Positions 1 to 8,354 of a stretch of DNA of 64,000 bases are shown here, piece after piece. The notes beneath the pieces were generated by a model. It made no database searches. It had not been told where the DNA came from and was given only the letters and a program-made list of their open reading frames with translations. Position 1 is the stretch's first letter. The number at the start of each line of letters is the position of its first letter. This DNA comes from Desulfomonile tiedjei (GTDB lineage Bacteria; Desulfobacterota; Desulfomonilia; Desulfomonilales; Desulfomonilaceae): the NCBI GenBank assembly GCA_016218715.1, contig JACRDG010000048.1:62001-126000 (forward strand), written 5' to 3'. The position numbers were made by a program, and so were the translations under genes.

Positions 1-985
1 ATGGGGAGCCCGTCGCGTCTGGCTGTCGCACCAACCAAAGCGCGGCTCCAGCGACGAGGAGCATCAGGAACGGAACGATCGGGGCTAGAAGGCCGAATCC
101 GGCACGCTTGCCCACTCTCTGCACCGTCACCTTCCAACCCGGTACCGCCAAAGGTATTTCAGCATGAAAAGTGCTGCCCAGCCACCCTTTTTCCACGTTC
201 ATCGCAAGAGCGGGGGACCACCGGCCCATCGCGGTCCCCTTGCCCGGTAGCCCTGACTGCAGGGTTACATGTTTTTCCGTGTCAGATGGCGCGATGGCCA
301 GATCGATAGGCTTTCTGGAAAAGGACGTGCGGGAGTACCACGTCACCGCGTCCGATCCACCATGGCGCAGTGTGAGGCAAAAGCGCTGATGTCTCGGATC
401 GTCCTGAAATCCGACGGTGCCGGGTTGCCCGGCCGCAGCGGCTTCAGCCGCACTGTCGAGTTTGGGCTTGCGGCCCGCTTGCGAAAGGGACAGGTCTCCC
501 ATCATGGCCAGGGCCTGACCTTGTTCGTTGAGGACTTCCAGGCTGAGGAAATCGGGAAACAACTCATTGAGATGGTTCAGGAGTCGTTCCAATCCGCCGC
601 GCGCTCCCAGATGCTCTATGTCGAGCCCCCCCGCGGCCATGCCGACGGCGGCGGCTCGCGTCTGGAGGATCGCGTCCAGTTTGGCGGCTAGGCCCCGCGT
701 CTCTTCTGCAGTCAGTTGAGCCTCCAGAGCTTCCGTGGCTCTCATCTCCGCTACGGTTCCGACCACAACCGCGAGGACGCAGGCGGCTGCCAAAATCGCG
801 AGGAACAGCCCTCCACGCTTTTTGCTGCCGGGCGATCGTGCGAAGGACCGCGCGCACCCCGACAACCGGTTGCCGAAGGATTCGTCATGCCTCGGCTGAT
901 TTTTCGCCCGAGGCGGAGGAACCTGAAGAGTACTTCCGCCATCTCGCCCGGATTCGGTTTTCACTGTTGGTGGCCGACTGATCAT
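1..985 (-). CDS. Partial membrane sensor protein (cut by left edge)
   Basis: An open frame runs on the minus strand from an ATG at 985 to the window edge with no stop, so the C-terminus is missing. It encodes about 60 polar residues, a first membrane segment near residues 59-79 (LFLAILAAACVLAVVVGTV), an extracytoplasmic domain of about 200 residues, and a second hydrophobic segment near the edge (LLAPIVPFLMLLVAGAALWL). The extracytoplasmic part opens with a helix (EALEAQLTAEETRGLAAKLD) typical of Cache-like sensor modules. TM-sensor-TM is the layout of histidine kinases, diguanylate cyclases and chemoreceptors, but the output domain lies outside the window. The start has only a weak ribosome site, and a downstream GTG at about residue 8 is possible. 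Confidence 0.6.
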   Translation of the reverse strand, partial: MISRPPTVKTESGRDGGSTLQVPPPRAKNQPRHDESFGNRLSGCARSFARSPGSKKRGGLFLAILAAACVLAVVVGTVAEMRATEALEAQLTAEETRGLAAKLDAILQTRAAAVGMAAGGLDIEHLGARGGLERLLNHLNELFPDFLSLEVLNEQGQALAMMGDLSLSQAGRKPKLDSAAEAAAAGQPGTVGFQDDPRHQRFCLTLRHGGSDAVTWYSRTSFSRKPIDLAIAPSDTEKHVTLQSGLPGKGTAMGRWSPALAMNVEKGWLGSTFHAEIPLAVPGWKVTVQRVGKRAGFGLLAPIVPFLMLLVAGAALWLVRQPDATGSP

Positions 986-1185
986 GACTTCCCATCCGTT
1001 CTGTTGTATGTTTTCGCCTGAACCTTGACAATGTCCTCAGATGATGAATGATTACGAGATCTCCTGATACGTCCCGCACAGCGAGCACGCCGCGTTGTGG
1101 CCGGTGCGGACTGGGCCGTACAGGTTCCTATTCACGGGGATTCGTGTAGCAGAAAATGGCAGGAAAGGCAAGTATTATTCTAGTG

Positions 1186-1213
1186 TTGGATTGCAAAGCT
1201 AATGTATTATATG
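1186..1213 (+). promoter_or_regulatory. Possible sigma-70 promoter upstream of hldE
   Basis: TTGGAT, a 16-base spacer and TATATG lie in a locally AT-rich part of the 462-base gap (986-1447) between the divergent sensor gene and hldE. This would give a leader of about 230 bases. The match is moderate, and I see no other feature in the gap. Confidence 0.3.
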
Positions 1214-1447
1214 AATAATCCTGGGCCGCGAGATGCAGAAGCTGGCAGTGGAAGCACCGCGCGGCGCTTCGTGGCTTGCGATCGGCACGGGTTGTTGCCA
1301 AGATTTTCGGTGACGGTCTCTGAGAACATAAGCGGAGACACCGTGAATTCCTCTCGCTCTGCAATCGTGAGCCAGAACAGGACCTGGCGGTCACCGGGAT
1401 CCGCGGGAGCGTAGTGCAACCGGCTGTCCTTCTGGGAGGACTATACA

Positions 1448-2890
1448 TTGAATGAAGGTATTATCCGAAAAATCAAGTCGGTCCCCATCCTGGTGACCGG
1501 CGACGTCATGCTGGACGAGTACATCATTGGCGAAGTGGACCGCATATCGCCGGAATCTCCCGTTCCGGTTGTCGTCGCTCGCGACAGGCTCCGCAGGTTG
1601 GGGGGCGCGGGCAACGTCGTTCGCAATCTGATTTCCCTCGGCGGCACGGTGGCACTCCTATCCGCTGTCGGCAATGACAGTGCCGGCCGCTGGTTTAAGC
1701 AACACTGCGAGCAGATGGCAGTGGAGAGCTTCTGGTTGAAAGACGATCGGTCGAGACCAACGACCATCAAGACGCGGGTGGTGGCGAGAAACCAGCAGAT
1801 CGTTCGGATAGACGAGGAACACGTAGGATACATCAGCCCCGAGTTGGAGGCGGCCATCATCGATGACGTCCGATCCGTTGCGCCACAGGTTCAGGCCATG
1901 GTCGTATCGGATTACGGGAAAGGGCTGGTCACACCCAGCTTGCTCAAGGCGCTCCTCTCCGCCGCGCGGGCAAACGGCATTCCCACTCTGGTGGACCCGA
2001 AGGGGATGGATTTCACGCGCTACCGGGGGTGTACCTACATCACTCCCAACCTCAGAGAGGCTTCCACAGCATCGGGGGTGGAGATCCGCGATGAAGAGTC
2101 GGTCGTGCGGGCAGGGAGAATCCTTTTGGACCTGACCGCTGCCATCGCGGTGGTGATCACCCGGGGAAGACAGGGGATTACCTTGGTTACGCGCCAGAAG
2201 GCGGAGACTTTCCCGGTGAAACCAGTGGAGATCGTGGATGTGACCGGCGCGGGGGACACGGTGATCGCCACGCTCGCGTTGGCTGTGGCCAACGGGCTCT
2301 CCATCGAGAATGCGATCGAAATAGCCAATCTCGCGGCCTCCATCGTAGTCTCGCGGTTCGGCGCCGCGGCGGTGACGCTGGAAGAAATGGTCCTGGCTCT
2401 CAATGAAGACCATACCGGAAGCAAGCTCGTGGCGCTGGACGATATTGCCGCGGTGCTCCGGAACCATCGGATTCAGGGCCACGGTATCGTGTTTACGAAC
2501 GGGTGCTTCGATCTCCTCCATGCAGGTCATCTGGAGATCATCCGCCGCGCGGCGAGTTTCGGATCGGTACTGGTGGTGGGGATAAACTCGGACAAGTCCG
2601 TTGCCAGTATCAAGGGGCACGGTCGGCCGATTGTCCCGCAGGCGGAACGGATGGAACTGATTGCAGCCCTCAATCCCGTCGATTATGTGGTGGTCTTCGA
2701 TGAAGATACCCCTTTGCGACTCATCGAAGAAGTCCGGCCGGACGTGCTTGTGAAAGGGGAAGACTGGAAAGGAAAACACGTAGTCGGTCAGGACATCGTG
2801 GAAGCTCGAGGCGGACGCGTCGAATTCGTAAAACTGCTCAGAGGACTGTCCACGACGCAGTTGATACGGCGTATCCGGGGAACGGATTGA
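1448..2890 (+). CDS. hldE: Bifunctional heptose-7-phosphate kinase / heptose-1-phosphate adenylyltransferase
   Basis: HldE (RfaE) makes ADP-heptose for the lipopolysaccharide inner core. Its N-terminal domain phosphorylates heptose 7-phosphate at C1 and its C-terminal domain transfers AMP. Residues 1 to about 320 are a PfkB/ribokinase fold (GDVMLDEYI near the start; anion-hole and catalytic motif DVTGAGDTVIATLAL). Residues from about 345 are a cytidylyltransferase fold (TNGCFDLLHAGHLEIIRRA, later VKGEDW). The 480-residue length is normal for the fused enzyme. The start is TTG, chosen because GGAGGA sits just upstream at about 1436-1441. The gene indicates a Gram-negative envelope with heptose-containing LPS. 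A separate GHMP-type heptose kinase gene lies at 49314. Confidence 0.95.
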   Translation: MNEGIIRKIKSVPILVTGDVMLDEYIIGEVDRISPESPVPVVVARDRLRRLGGAGNVVRNLISLGGTVALLSAVGNDSAGRWFKQHCEQMAVESFWLKDDRSRPTTIKTRVVARNQQIVRIDEEHVGYISPELEAAIIDDVRSVAPQVQAMVVSDYGKGLVTPSLLKALLSAARANGIPTLVDPKGMDFTRYRGCTYITPNLREASTASGVEIRDEESVVRAGRILLDLTAAIAVVITRGRQGITLVTRQKAETFPVKPVEIVDVTGAGDTVIATLALAVANGLSIENAIEIANLAASIVVSRFGAAAVTLEEMVLALNEDHTGSKLVALDDIAAVLRNHRIQGHGIVFTNGCFDLLHAGHLEIIRRAASFGSVLVVGINSDKSVASIKGHGRPIVPQAERMELIAALNPVDYVVVFDEDTPLRLIEEVRPDVLVKGEDWKGKHVVGQDIVEARGGRVEFVKLLRGLSTTQLIRRIRGTD

Positions 2891-2892
2891 TC

Positions 2893-2946
2893 CCCGGCGC
2901 GGCTTGGTCAGCGGGAATGAACGCCCGCGCGGCCGGCCCCTTTTTC
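2893..2946 (+). terminator. Hairpin plus T-run after hldE
   Basis: GC-rich complementary segments (GCGGG...CCCGC inside CGGCGCGG...CCGCGCGGCC) end in CCCCTTTTTCC, in the form of a rho-independent terminator between hldE and leuD. The pairing was judged by eye. Confidence 0.5.
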
Positions 2947-2974
2947 CGATAAGACCTGGAGGAGAAGAGAGAAG

Positions 2975-3466
2975 ATGCTCAGAGGCAAAGCATGGAAGTT
3001 TGGTAACGACGTAAACACGGATGAGATAATTCCGGCCAGGTACCTCAGCCTGGTCGAACCTTTGAAGCTGGCCGAACATGTCATGGAAGACGCGGACCCG
3101 GGCTTTCCGCTGAAAGTGCAAGAGGGAGATATCATTGTTGCGGGGAAGAATTTCGGCTGCGGGTCTTCCAGAGAGCATGCGCCGGTTGCCATAAAGGCAG
3201 CCGGGGTTTCTTGCGTGATCGCGCACAGCTTTGCTCGCATCTTTTTCCGCAACTCGTTTAATATGGGACTGCTGATATTCGAGTCCCCCTCGGCCGCTGA
3301 CGACATCAGCGACGGGGACATGGTGGAAGTGGACCCCGAGGCGGGAATGATTCGGAACACAACGACCGGGCGTACTTTCACCGTCGCGCCAATTCCCCCT
3401 TTCATGGAAGAGCTCGTGCGCGACGGTGGACTGATTGAGCACATCAAGAACACCGCGAAGAGCTGA
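2975..3466 (+). CDS. leuD: 3-isopropylmalate dehydratase small subunit
   Basis: LeuD is the swivel-domain subunit of isopropylmalate isomerase (leucine biosynthesis). The 163-residue protein begins with the family pattern GKAWKFGNDVNTDEIIPARYL and carries NFGCGSSREHAP, which positions substrate against the Fe-S cluster of the large subunit. The length suits the archaeal/deltaproteobacterial short form. GGAGGAGAAGAG precedes the ATG. No leuC lies beside it, so the large subunit must be encoded elsewhere. A homoaconitase-type small subunit is an alternative, because these families differ little. Confidence 0.9.
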   Translation: MLRGKAWKFGNDVNTDEIIPARYLSLVEPLKLAEHVMEDADPGFPLKVQEGDIIVAGKNFGCGSSREHAPVAIKAAGVSCVIAHSFARIFFRNSFNMGLLIFESPSAADDISDGDMVEVDPEAGMIRNTTTGRTFTVAPIPPFMEELVRDGGLIEHIKNTAKS

Positions 3467-3542
3467 TATTTCGACAGGAGAACGGTGCCGCGAGCTTCCA
3501 AAAGCGGCACGGGAAAACGAACCGGTCCGGAGGAACGCAATC

Positions 3543-5030
3543 GTGCGCATTCTCATGGTCACTCCAGAGGCAACCCCGTTCGCACAAACCGGCGGCCTGG
3601 GCGAGGTCCTCTCTGCTCTCCCCGCTGAACTGGCAGGCCTCGGTCTGGAGGTCGACGTGCTTATGCCGAAGTACCGAGGCATAACCCCCGAACGGTTCGC
3701 TATCCGAAAGACGCAGGCACATGTCGAGGTAACGCTGAATGCGAAACAGATCCCCGCGGACATCTGGGAGTTTCGCGATCCGCGGGGCGTGCGTTACCTC
3801 TTTCTCGAGTGCGACGAATACTACGACCGGGAGCACCTCTACGGCACGCCGGAAGAAGACTATCCGGACAACTCCGAGCGATTCGTGTTTCTTGCAAGGG
3901 CAGCCATCGAGTTCGCGTTAGCCGAACGGATCCGTTACGACGTTTTCCATTCTCATGACTGGCAAACCGCTTTGACGCCCGTGTATCTGCGCACGCTCTA
4001 CGCGGGGGAACCGCTCATGGAACAGAGCGCAGCGGTTCTCACCATCCATAACCTGGGTTACCAGGGGATTTTTTGGCATCTGGACATGCCCCTCGTGGGG
4101 GTCGGCTGGCAGTTCTTCACTCCCAAGCACATGGAATTTCACGGGAAAGTGAACTTCCTCAAGAGCGGCATCGTCTTTTGCGACGCGATCAATACGGTCT
4201 CACCCGGGTATCGGAACGAAATCCTCACCCCGGAATTCGGTTTCGGTCTCGAAGGGGTCCTGGAGGAGAAAGGGGATCGCCTGAGCGGCATCCTTAACGG
4301 AGTCGATTACGGTGTTTGGGACCCTTCGACGGATGCATTGATCGCAGCGCCTTACGGCCCGGAGGATCTTTCCGGGAAAGCCCTGTGTAAGGCCGAACTT
4401 CAGCGGATCTTCGAGCTTCCGATCAGGCCGGATGTCCCGATCATAGCCATGGTAAGCCGCCTCACCGGTCAGAAGGGGATAGACCTCCTGGGAATGGCCA
4501 TGCCGTGGCTCGTGAAACGCGATGTGCAGCTCGTGCTACTCGGTGACGGTGAAGCGCGGTACCAGCGGGCGTTCCGGGATTTTGCCAGCAACTTCTCCGA
4601 CAGAACCGGGATTTTCATCGGTTACGACTACGCGCTGGCCCACAAGCTATTTGCAGGCGCGGACATGCTGCTGGTTCCGTCGAGGTACGAGCCGTGCGGG
4701 CTCAATCAGCTCTACGCGCTTAAGTACGGCACGGTCCCTATCGTGCGGGCAACAGGTGGACTCGGCGACACGGTGGACTCATTCGATTCGCAGCGAGACG
4801 CTGGCACGGGCTTCAAGTTTGTGGAACCACTGCCCGGGACCATGCAGAAAGCGATTCTCGATGCGCTCACCGCCTTTACCGAACAGCCGGACGCGTGGAA
4901 GCGGCTCATGATTCGCGGCATGCACCAAGACTTCTCCTGGAAGCGGTCGGCGATGGCGTACTCACGGCTTTATACTCAGGCGTTGAAGGACCGGGAGGGA
5001 GCGCTCCGGCCCCTTCGTGCGTTCTCCTGA
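3543..5030 (+). CDS. glgA: Glycogen synthase (ADP-glucose type, GT5)
   Basis: GlgA extends alpha-1,4-glucan chains from ADP-glucose. The protein starts VRILMVTPEATPFAQTGGLG, with the GT5 lysine-to-glutamine variant of the N-terminal K-T-G-G-L motif (here QTGGLG). It has HDWQTALTP, and near the C-terminus PSRYEPCGLNQLYALKYG and ATGGLGDTVDSFD, which bind the nucleotide sugar. I chose the GTG at 3543 because GGAGG lies at 3529-3533 and homology begins there, although the frame is open further upstream. The 495 residues match the usual 470-490. It follows leuD by 76 bases and may be co-transcribed. It points to a glycogen or similar glucan store. Confidence 0.92.
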   Translation: MRILMVTPEATPFAQTGGLGEVLSALPAELAGLGLEVDVLMPKYRGITPERFAIRKTQAHVEVTLNAKQIPADIWEFRDPRGVRYLFLECDEYYDREHLYGTPEEDYPDNSERFVFLARAAIEFALAERIRYDVFHSHDWQTALTPVYLRTLYAGEPLMEQSAAVLTIHNLGYQGIFWHLDMPLVGVGWQFFTPKHMEFHGKVNFLKSGIVFCDAINTVSPGYRNEILTPEFGFGLEGVLEEKGDRLSGILNGVDYGVWDPSTDALIAAPYGPEDLSGKALCKAELQRIFELPIRPDVPIIAMVSRLTGQKGIDLLGMAMPWLVKRDVQLVLLGDGEARYQRAFRDFASNFSDRTGIFIGYDYALAHKLFAGADMLLVPSRYEPCGLNQLYALKYGTVPIVRATGGLGDTVDSFDSQRDAGTGFKFVEPLPGTMQKAILDALTAFTEQPDAWKRLMIRGMHQDFSWKRSAMAYSRLYTQALKDREGALRPLRAFS

Positions 5031-5166
5031 CAGTCTGTTTCGAGAACAGCGTCGGCTCCCATGCTGACTTGGACACCGCCTGCTCCAGAAGGGCTGGCAG
5101 CATTCCGTCCACCCTTGCCACAGACACCGACCTACCGTGTAGCATTCGACGTTTTTTCTCGAACGG

Positions 5167-5194
5167 TTGACGTAAGCGTCTCTCTTGGTATAAT
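5167..5194 (+). promoter_or_regulatory. Strong sigma-70-like promoter with structured leader
   Basis: TTGACG, a 16-base spacer and a perfect TATAAT (5189-5194) drive rightward toward the capsid-like gene at 5520. Just downstream, GGCTAA...TTAGCC (about 5209-5225) forms a small hairpin. The remaining leader to 5519 holds no gene I can support. The whole glgA to capsid-like gap is 489 bases. Confidence 0.5.
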
Positions 5195-5519
5195 AGAAAT
5201 TAGAAGGGGCTAATAAGGTTAGCCTTTGCGGACTTGAACCTTCGCGTTTTCCTTCCGACAAGCACCGTTCACGCACTATCCCCTGATCCCAACGAATGCG
5301 GCCCTGGGACTGAAACCGCCCTCCCAGTCTACTGCTGAGAAATACCCCGCCGTCAACATCGTGGAACCATGAGTTCTCTGATGACCTTCCGGGGCCTCGT
5401 CTTCATCCTCATCCTCAACGATCGATACTTGATCTGTTCGGCCACCACGTTCTCTGGGTGTGCTCCCGCGTCTTTCGACATCCCCGCAACCGCAAACCCC
5501 AGTATAGGAGAAGAGTTCT

Positions 5520-6737
5520 ATGGATGAGCCTACGTTTGACTTCATGAAGCTCTGGACGCAAGGCGACCAAGAGTCCGAGTTCAAGATGAAGACCGTGCTT
5601 CTGGACGGACTGGATGCCGTGGTCCAAGCCGAATCCGAAGTCTTGTCCAGGATAACAGTGGATCGACCTGCAACCGCGCCGGTTGTCCGGTGGGTGGAAG
5701 AATGGGGGTATCCTTCCACAATCACCGCACAATTTACCGGAGGCACACTTGCTTTCACCGGGCATCTGTTCGGGAAACCCGTGAGCCCGGAGACGGTCCG
5801 GCAGGTAATCCGGGAAGGGACCATCCTGGAAAGTCCGAGCCGTGGATGCCAGGTGAAGGTCTCATCTGTGGGGGACCTGTCCGCTACCGTGACGGCGTAC
5901 GGAAACATCAGCCTGCAAGATGACCCGGAACCGGTGCCATGGGACATCATTGCCGAGGTCTGGTCCGACTATCGGGATGCTTCCGGACCCCGGTCGCTCG
6001 ACAGTACGTTCCGAGAGGTTGGGACCCAGATATTTGCTGAGACCTTCGAGATCCCCAAGACAAGGAAGAACACGCAATACGAGATCGTGCCGTTCGAGGT
6101 CGAACATCAGATCGTCGCTCTGCTCGGCAAGCTCCGACGGCAGCTCGCCTACTCAGTCCTCAGGTCGCGTCCCTTTCATGACGGCTGTGAGTTTGTCTGG
6201 GGGAACAAGACCGAGGAGCCGACGATGTGCGGCCTCTGCACGTGGCCTGTGATCACACAGCAGGAACTCCCCAATCCGGGTGTGTTTGTCAACAAGGCCG
6301 GTCAGGCGCTCACGAAGGCCGACCTGGACAACCTGGTGCTCCGGCTCTGGCTGGACGAGCACGCGAACTATCAGAAGGGTGACTGGCGGATCGTCTGTCA
6401 CCCGACCACCCATCGATTCATTCACCACTTCGACATTTCTTCCCGCCGCATCGAGAGGAAAGACAACGGGATTGGGTTTCATGTGGATGAATTCCATTCC
6501 AAGGTCGGCAAGACCTTTCCGATCCTGTCGGAACGCTTCATGCGGCCGGGAGTGCTCATCGTGGTCAATTTCGATACCTTCACCTACGGCTACTACGCGA
6601 ACGATTCACCGGAACGCAGGGAACTCCCCACCCAGGGCCGGTATCAACGATGGATCATCTCCTTCCAGACTTACGGCGTGGTGGCCCGAAACCCCAGGGC
6701 CAATATCGGCATGATCTACGGCCTGCCCACCGATTAG
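5520..6737 (+). CDS. Phage major capsid-like protein (HK97 fold, SU10/DUF5309 type)
   Basis: The 405-residue protein matches the layout of SU10-like major capsid proteins as I know them. It has an N-terminal VVRWVEEWG segment, a beta-rich insertion (residues about 60-145, including VKVSSVGDLSATVTAYG), an IFAETFEIP strand, a long helix (residues about 190-215), a GLCTWP loop, and LTKADLDNLVLRLWLDE followed by WRIVCHPTTHRFI. It ends with a strand-rich domain (GVLIVVNFDTF, GRYQRWIISFQTYGV, NIGMIYGL). Assignment is by pattern, not by search. GGAGAAG precedes the ATG. No portal, protease, terminase or tail genes are adjacent, so this is a phage remnant or a domesticated shell gene. An encapsulin-like role is possible but unsupported. 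Confidence 0.55.
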   Translation: MDEPTFDFMKLWTQGDQESEFKMKTVLLDGLDAVVQAESEVLSRITVDRPATAPVVRWVEEWGYPSTITAQFTGGTLAFTGHLFGKPVSPETVRQVIREGTILESPSRGCQVKVSSVGDLSATVTAYGNISLQDDPEPVPWDIIAEVWSDYRDASGPRSLDSTFREVGTQIFAETFEIPKTRKNTQYEIVPFEVEHQIVALLGKLRRQLAYSVLRSRPFHDGCEFVWGNKTEEPTMCGLCTWPVITQQELPNPGVFVNKAGQALTKADLDNLVLRLWLDEHANYQKGDWRIVCHPTTHRFIHHFDISSRRIERKDNGIGFHVDEFHSKVGKTFPILSERFMRPGVLIVVNFDTFTYGYYANDSPERRELPTQGRYQRWIISFQTYGVVARNPRANIGMIYGLPTD

Positions 6738-6860
6738 CTTTCTTCCTGCCAAGAATTCGCCCCACGAGTCTGTTGGAACCTTCTGTCCGTCATCCAGCCG
6801 GGGATCACGCATACCCCTTCCCGAACAACTTTCATCTTTATCCAAAGAAAGGAGAGTATT

Positions 6861-7510
6861 ATGATCGAAACCGAAGAGCAACGGCGCTGGTGGTTCGCTA
6901 CGCATCCGGAGTTCAGCCGGAAGCGGTCGACGCGTACGTCGACTTTGCGCTACCGTACAACGACGGACCGGTTGCCGAACTACTGAAATCTGTAAAGCGA
7001 AACTTCGGCACAGAAGGGGAATCAAAGAGGTCGGAGCGCAGGCTGGCATCATCTGATGAAGCGGGCCATCGATCGGACGGAGGGACACCGACCCAGGAGA
7101 AGCCGGAAGAAACGGAACTGACACCATGGCACGCGGTGGCAAAGGGAATCCACGACACGCTCCAGGATTGGAAGCGATGGTTGGCCTTGATAGCCCGATT
7201 ACCACCGAAGGGGACGCCGGAACGTAGAAAGATCGAAGCAGCAAGACGGCGAGGTAGAGACTTGAAGAAAGCACAAGAACTTGCAGACATCAAGGCCGGC
7301 GGTAAGGGGAGCGGCGTGTGGACCGAAAAAGAACTGGCGGGAATTCGCCAGACGCGTGAGTTCCCCCCAGATGCAGTTTGGCACCATGACCCGACCGTTG
7401 CCAACCGGCCCGATCTCGCAGCAGACCCACGAGTGGTACGGCCCCTTCGCGGTGGAACTCAAGGACATCTATGGGATGGGCACGGAGGGAATTTTCAGAA
7501 CCCAAAATAA
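6861..7510 (+). pseudogene. Frame-disrupted WHH-type nuclease toxin
   Basis: A good ribosome site (AAAGGAGAG) precedes the ATG at 6861, and that frame begins MIETEEQRRWWFATHPEFSR but stops after about 41 codons. From about 6915 the coding signal continues in the frame one base earlier (PEAVDAYVDFALPYNDGPVA and on), open to 7510. It ends with WHHDPTVANRPDLA and GTQGHLWDGHGGNFQ, which resembles the C-terminal W-H-H/G-H-x-G-G catalytic pattern of HNH/endonuclease-VII-type polymorphic toxins. The simplest reading is a toxin gene broken by a small deletion or frameshift. A GTG at 6890 could still start the downstream frame. A probable immunity gene follows by 65 bases. Confidence 0.55.
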
Positions 7511-7575
7511 TAGCAGCATCAATAAAATAAGACTATTTCCAATGTGTCCGTGAGGAATTAAAGGAGTTCAAGAAG

Positions 7576-8076
7576 ATGAAAAGAGGTCTTTTAGAAAGAG
7601 TACTGACTCGGAGGTATGGTGAGCCAACTGTGTCGACGAGGCATGGTCTCCCGGCGCGGTGCTGGAATCTGCATGATCCAGATTATTCTTCGGCTCTCTA
7701 TGTGGGCATGAAATGGACTAAGCCATGGGATTCTCGTTTTGCGTCACTCCAAGGAATTTACGGAGACATCTTTGGAGGTTTTCTGATCAAGAATACTCTC
7801 AAAGCGGCAGTCCTACTGCCCAAGAAAGTGTACGGACTCTGGAACATAGACGAACTGCGCATGCAGCCGGCGGTGCAGCACGCGATTGTGAGGGACCCCC
7901 GCGTCGACTACTTCATGGACGAAGACAACGTCCTCTTTTACGGGGTGAAGGGAGGAGAGCTTTACGTTTTCGATGCTGAGACCGATGAACTGGACTCGTT
8001 GGGTCCGATCGAACCAGCGCTGGAGACGCTCATGGATGAATGGGAATCAATCCGCACGGAGGACAGGGGCGATTAG
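7576..8076 (+). CDS. SMI1/KNR4 (SUKH)-like probable immunity protein
   Basis: The 166-residue soluble protein has the look of the SUKH superfamily, which neutralises nuclease toxins. It has a mixed alpha/beta body with GIYGDIFGGFLIKN in the middle, a late strand GELYVFDAETDELDSLGP and a C-terminal helix LETLMDEWESI. AAGGAG lies before the ATG. The position immediately after a WHH-type toxin reading frame supports the assignment. Codon usage and AT content at its 5' end differ from the flanking housekeeping genes. An intact immunity gene beside a broken toxin is the expected product of decay. Confidence 0.55.
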   Translation: MKRGLLERVLTRRYGEPTVSTRHGLPARCWNLHDPDYSSALYVGMKWTKPWDSRFASLQGIYGDIFGGFLIKNTLKAAVLLPKKVYGLWNIDELRMQPAVQHAIVRDPRVDYFMDEDNVLFYGVKGGELYVFDAETDELDSLGPIEPALETLMDEWESIRTEDRGD

Positions 8077-8223
8077 AAGGCTTCTGGAGCTTGGGGTCGA
8101 GAAGTAGCGTGCGGGACTTTTGCGGAATTGTGTTGTGGACTGTTATGGACAGTGCTGGAATCAGTGCAATGGGCTTCGTCGGCAACATATTGCTTTCATA
8201 GCTGTTTTGCCTTGTACAGGCTT

Positions 8224-8268
8224 CTGTTAATCACCAGGTTGTAGGTTCGGGTCCTACTCGAGGAGCCA
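8224..8268 (+). other. 3' half of tRNA-Asn (attachment-site scar)
   Basis: CTGTTAATC (anticodon loop with GTT), a T-arm GTAGGTTCGGGTCCTAC and an acceptor end CTCGAGGAGCCA match the 3' half of tRNA-Asn(GTT). The upstream DNA does not supply a D-arm or the complementary 5' acceptor strand, and the anticodon stem pairs poorly. This is therefore not a working tRNA. Integrases often target tRNA 3' ends and leave such a duplicate at the far side of the element. By orientation the element lay to the left, where the capsid-like, toxin and SUKH genes are. Confidence 0.7.
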
Positions 8269-8282
8269 AGAAAATAAGGTCA

Positions 8283-8320
8283 AAACCCGCTGGTCGGCGA
8301 CAAGCCCCAGCGGGTTTTTT
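8283..8320. terminator. Bidirectional rho-independent terminator
   Basis: AACCCGCTGG pairs with CCAGCGGGTT, followed by TTTT on the plus strand, with an A-run on the left giving T-richness on the minus strand. It lies between the tRNA fragment and the end of the leftward ABC gene, so it can stop transcription from both sides. Confidence 0.85.
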
Positions 8321-8354
8321 CGTATCAGCACGACAGATCCGGGAGCCGTTCCTG

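Noticed and set aside
1658-3763. Long minus-strand open frame opposite hldE, leuD and glgA
   Set aside because: It crosses three well-recognised genes and a terminator-like hairpin and has no recognisable motif.
8224-8268. Functional tRNA-Asn
   Set aside because: There is no 5' acceptor strand or D-arm, and the anticodon stem is mismatched.
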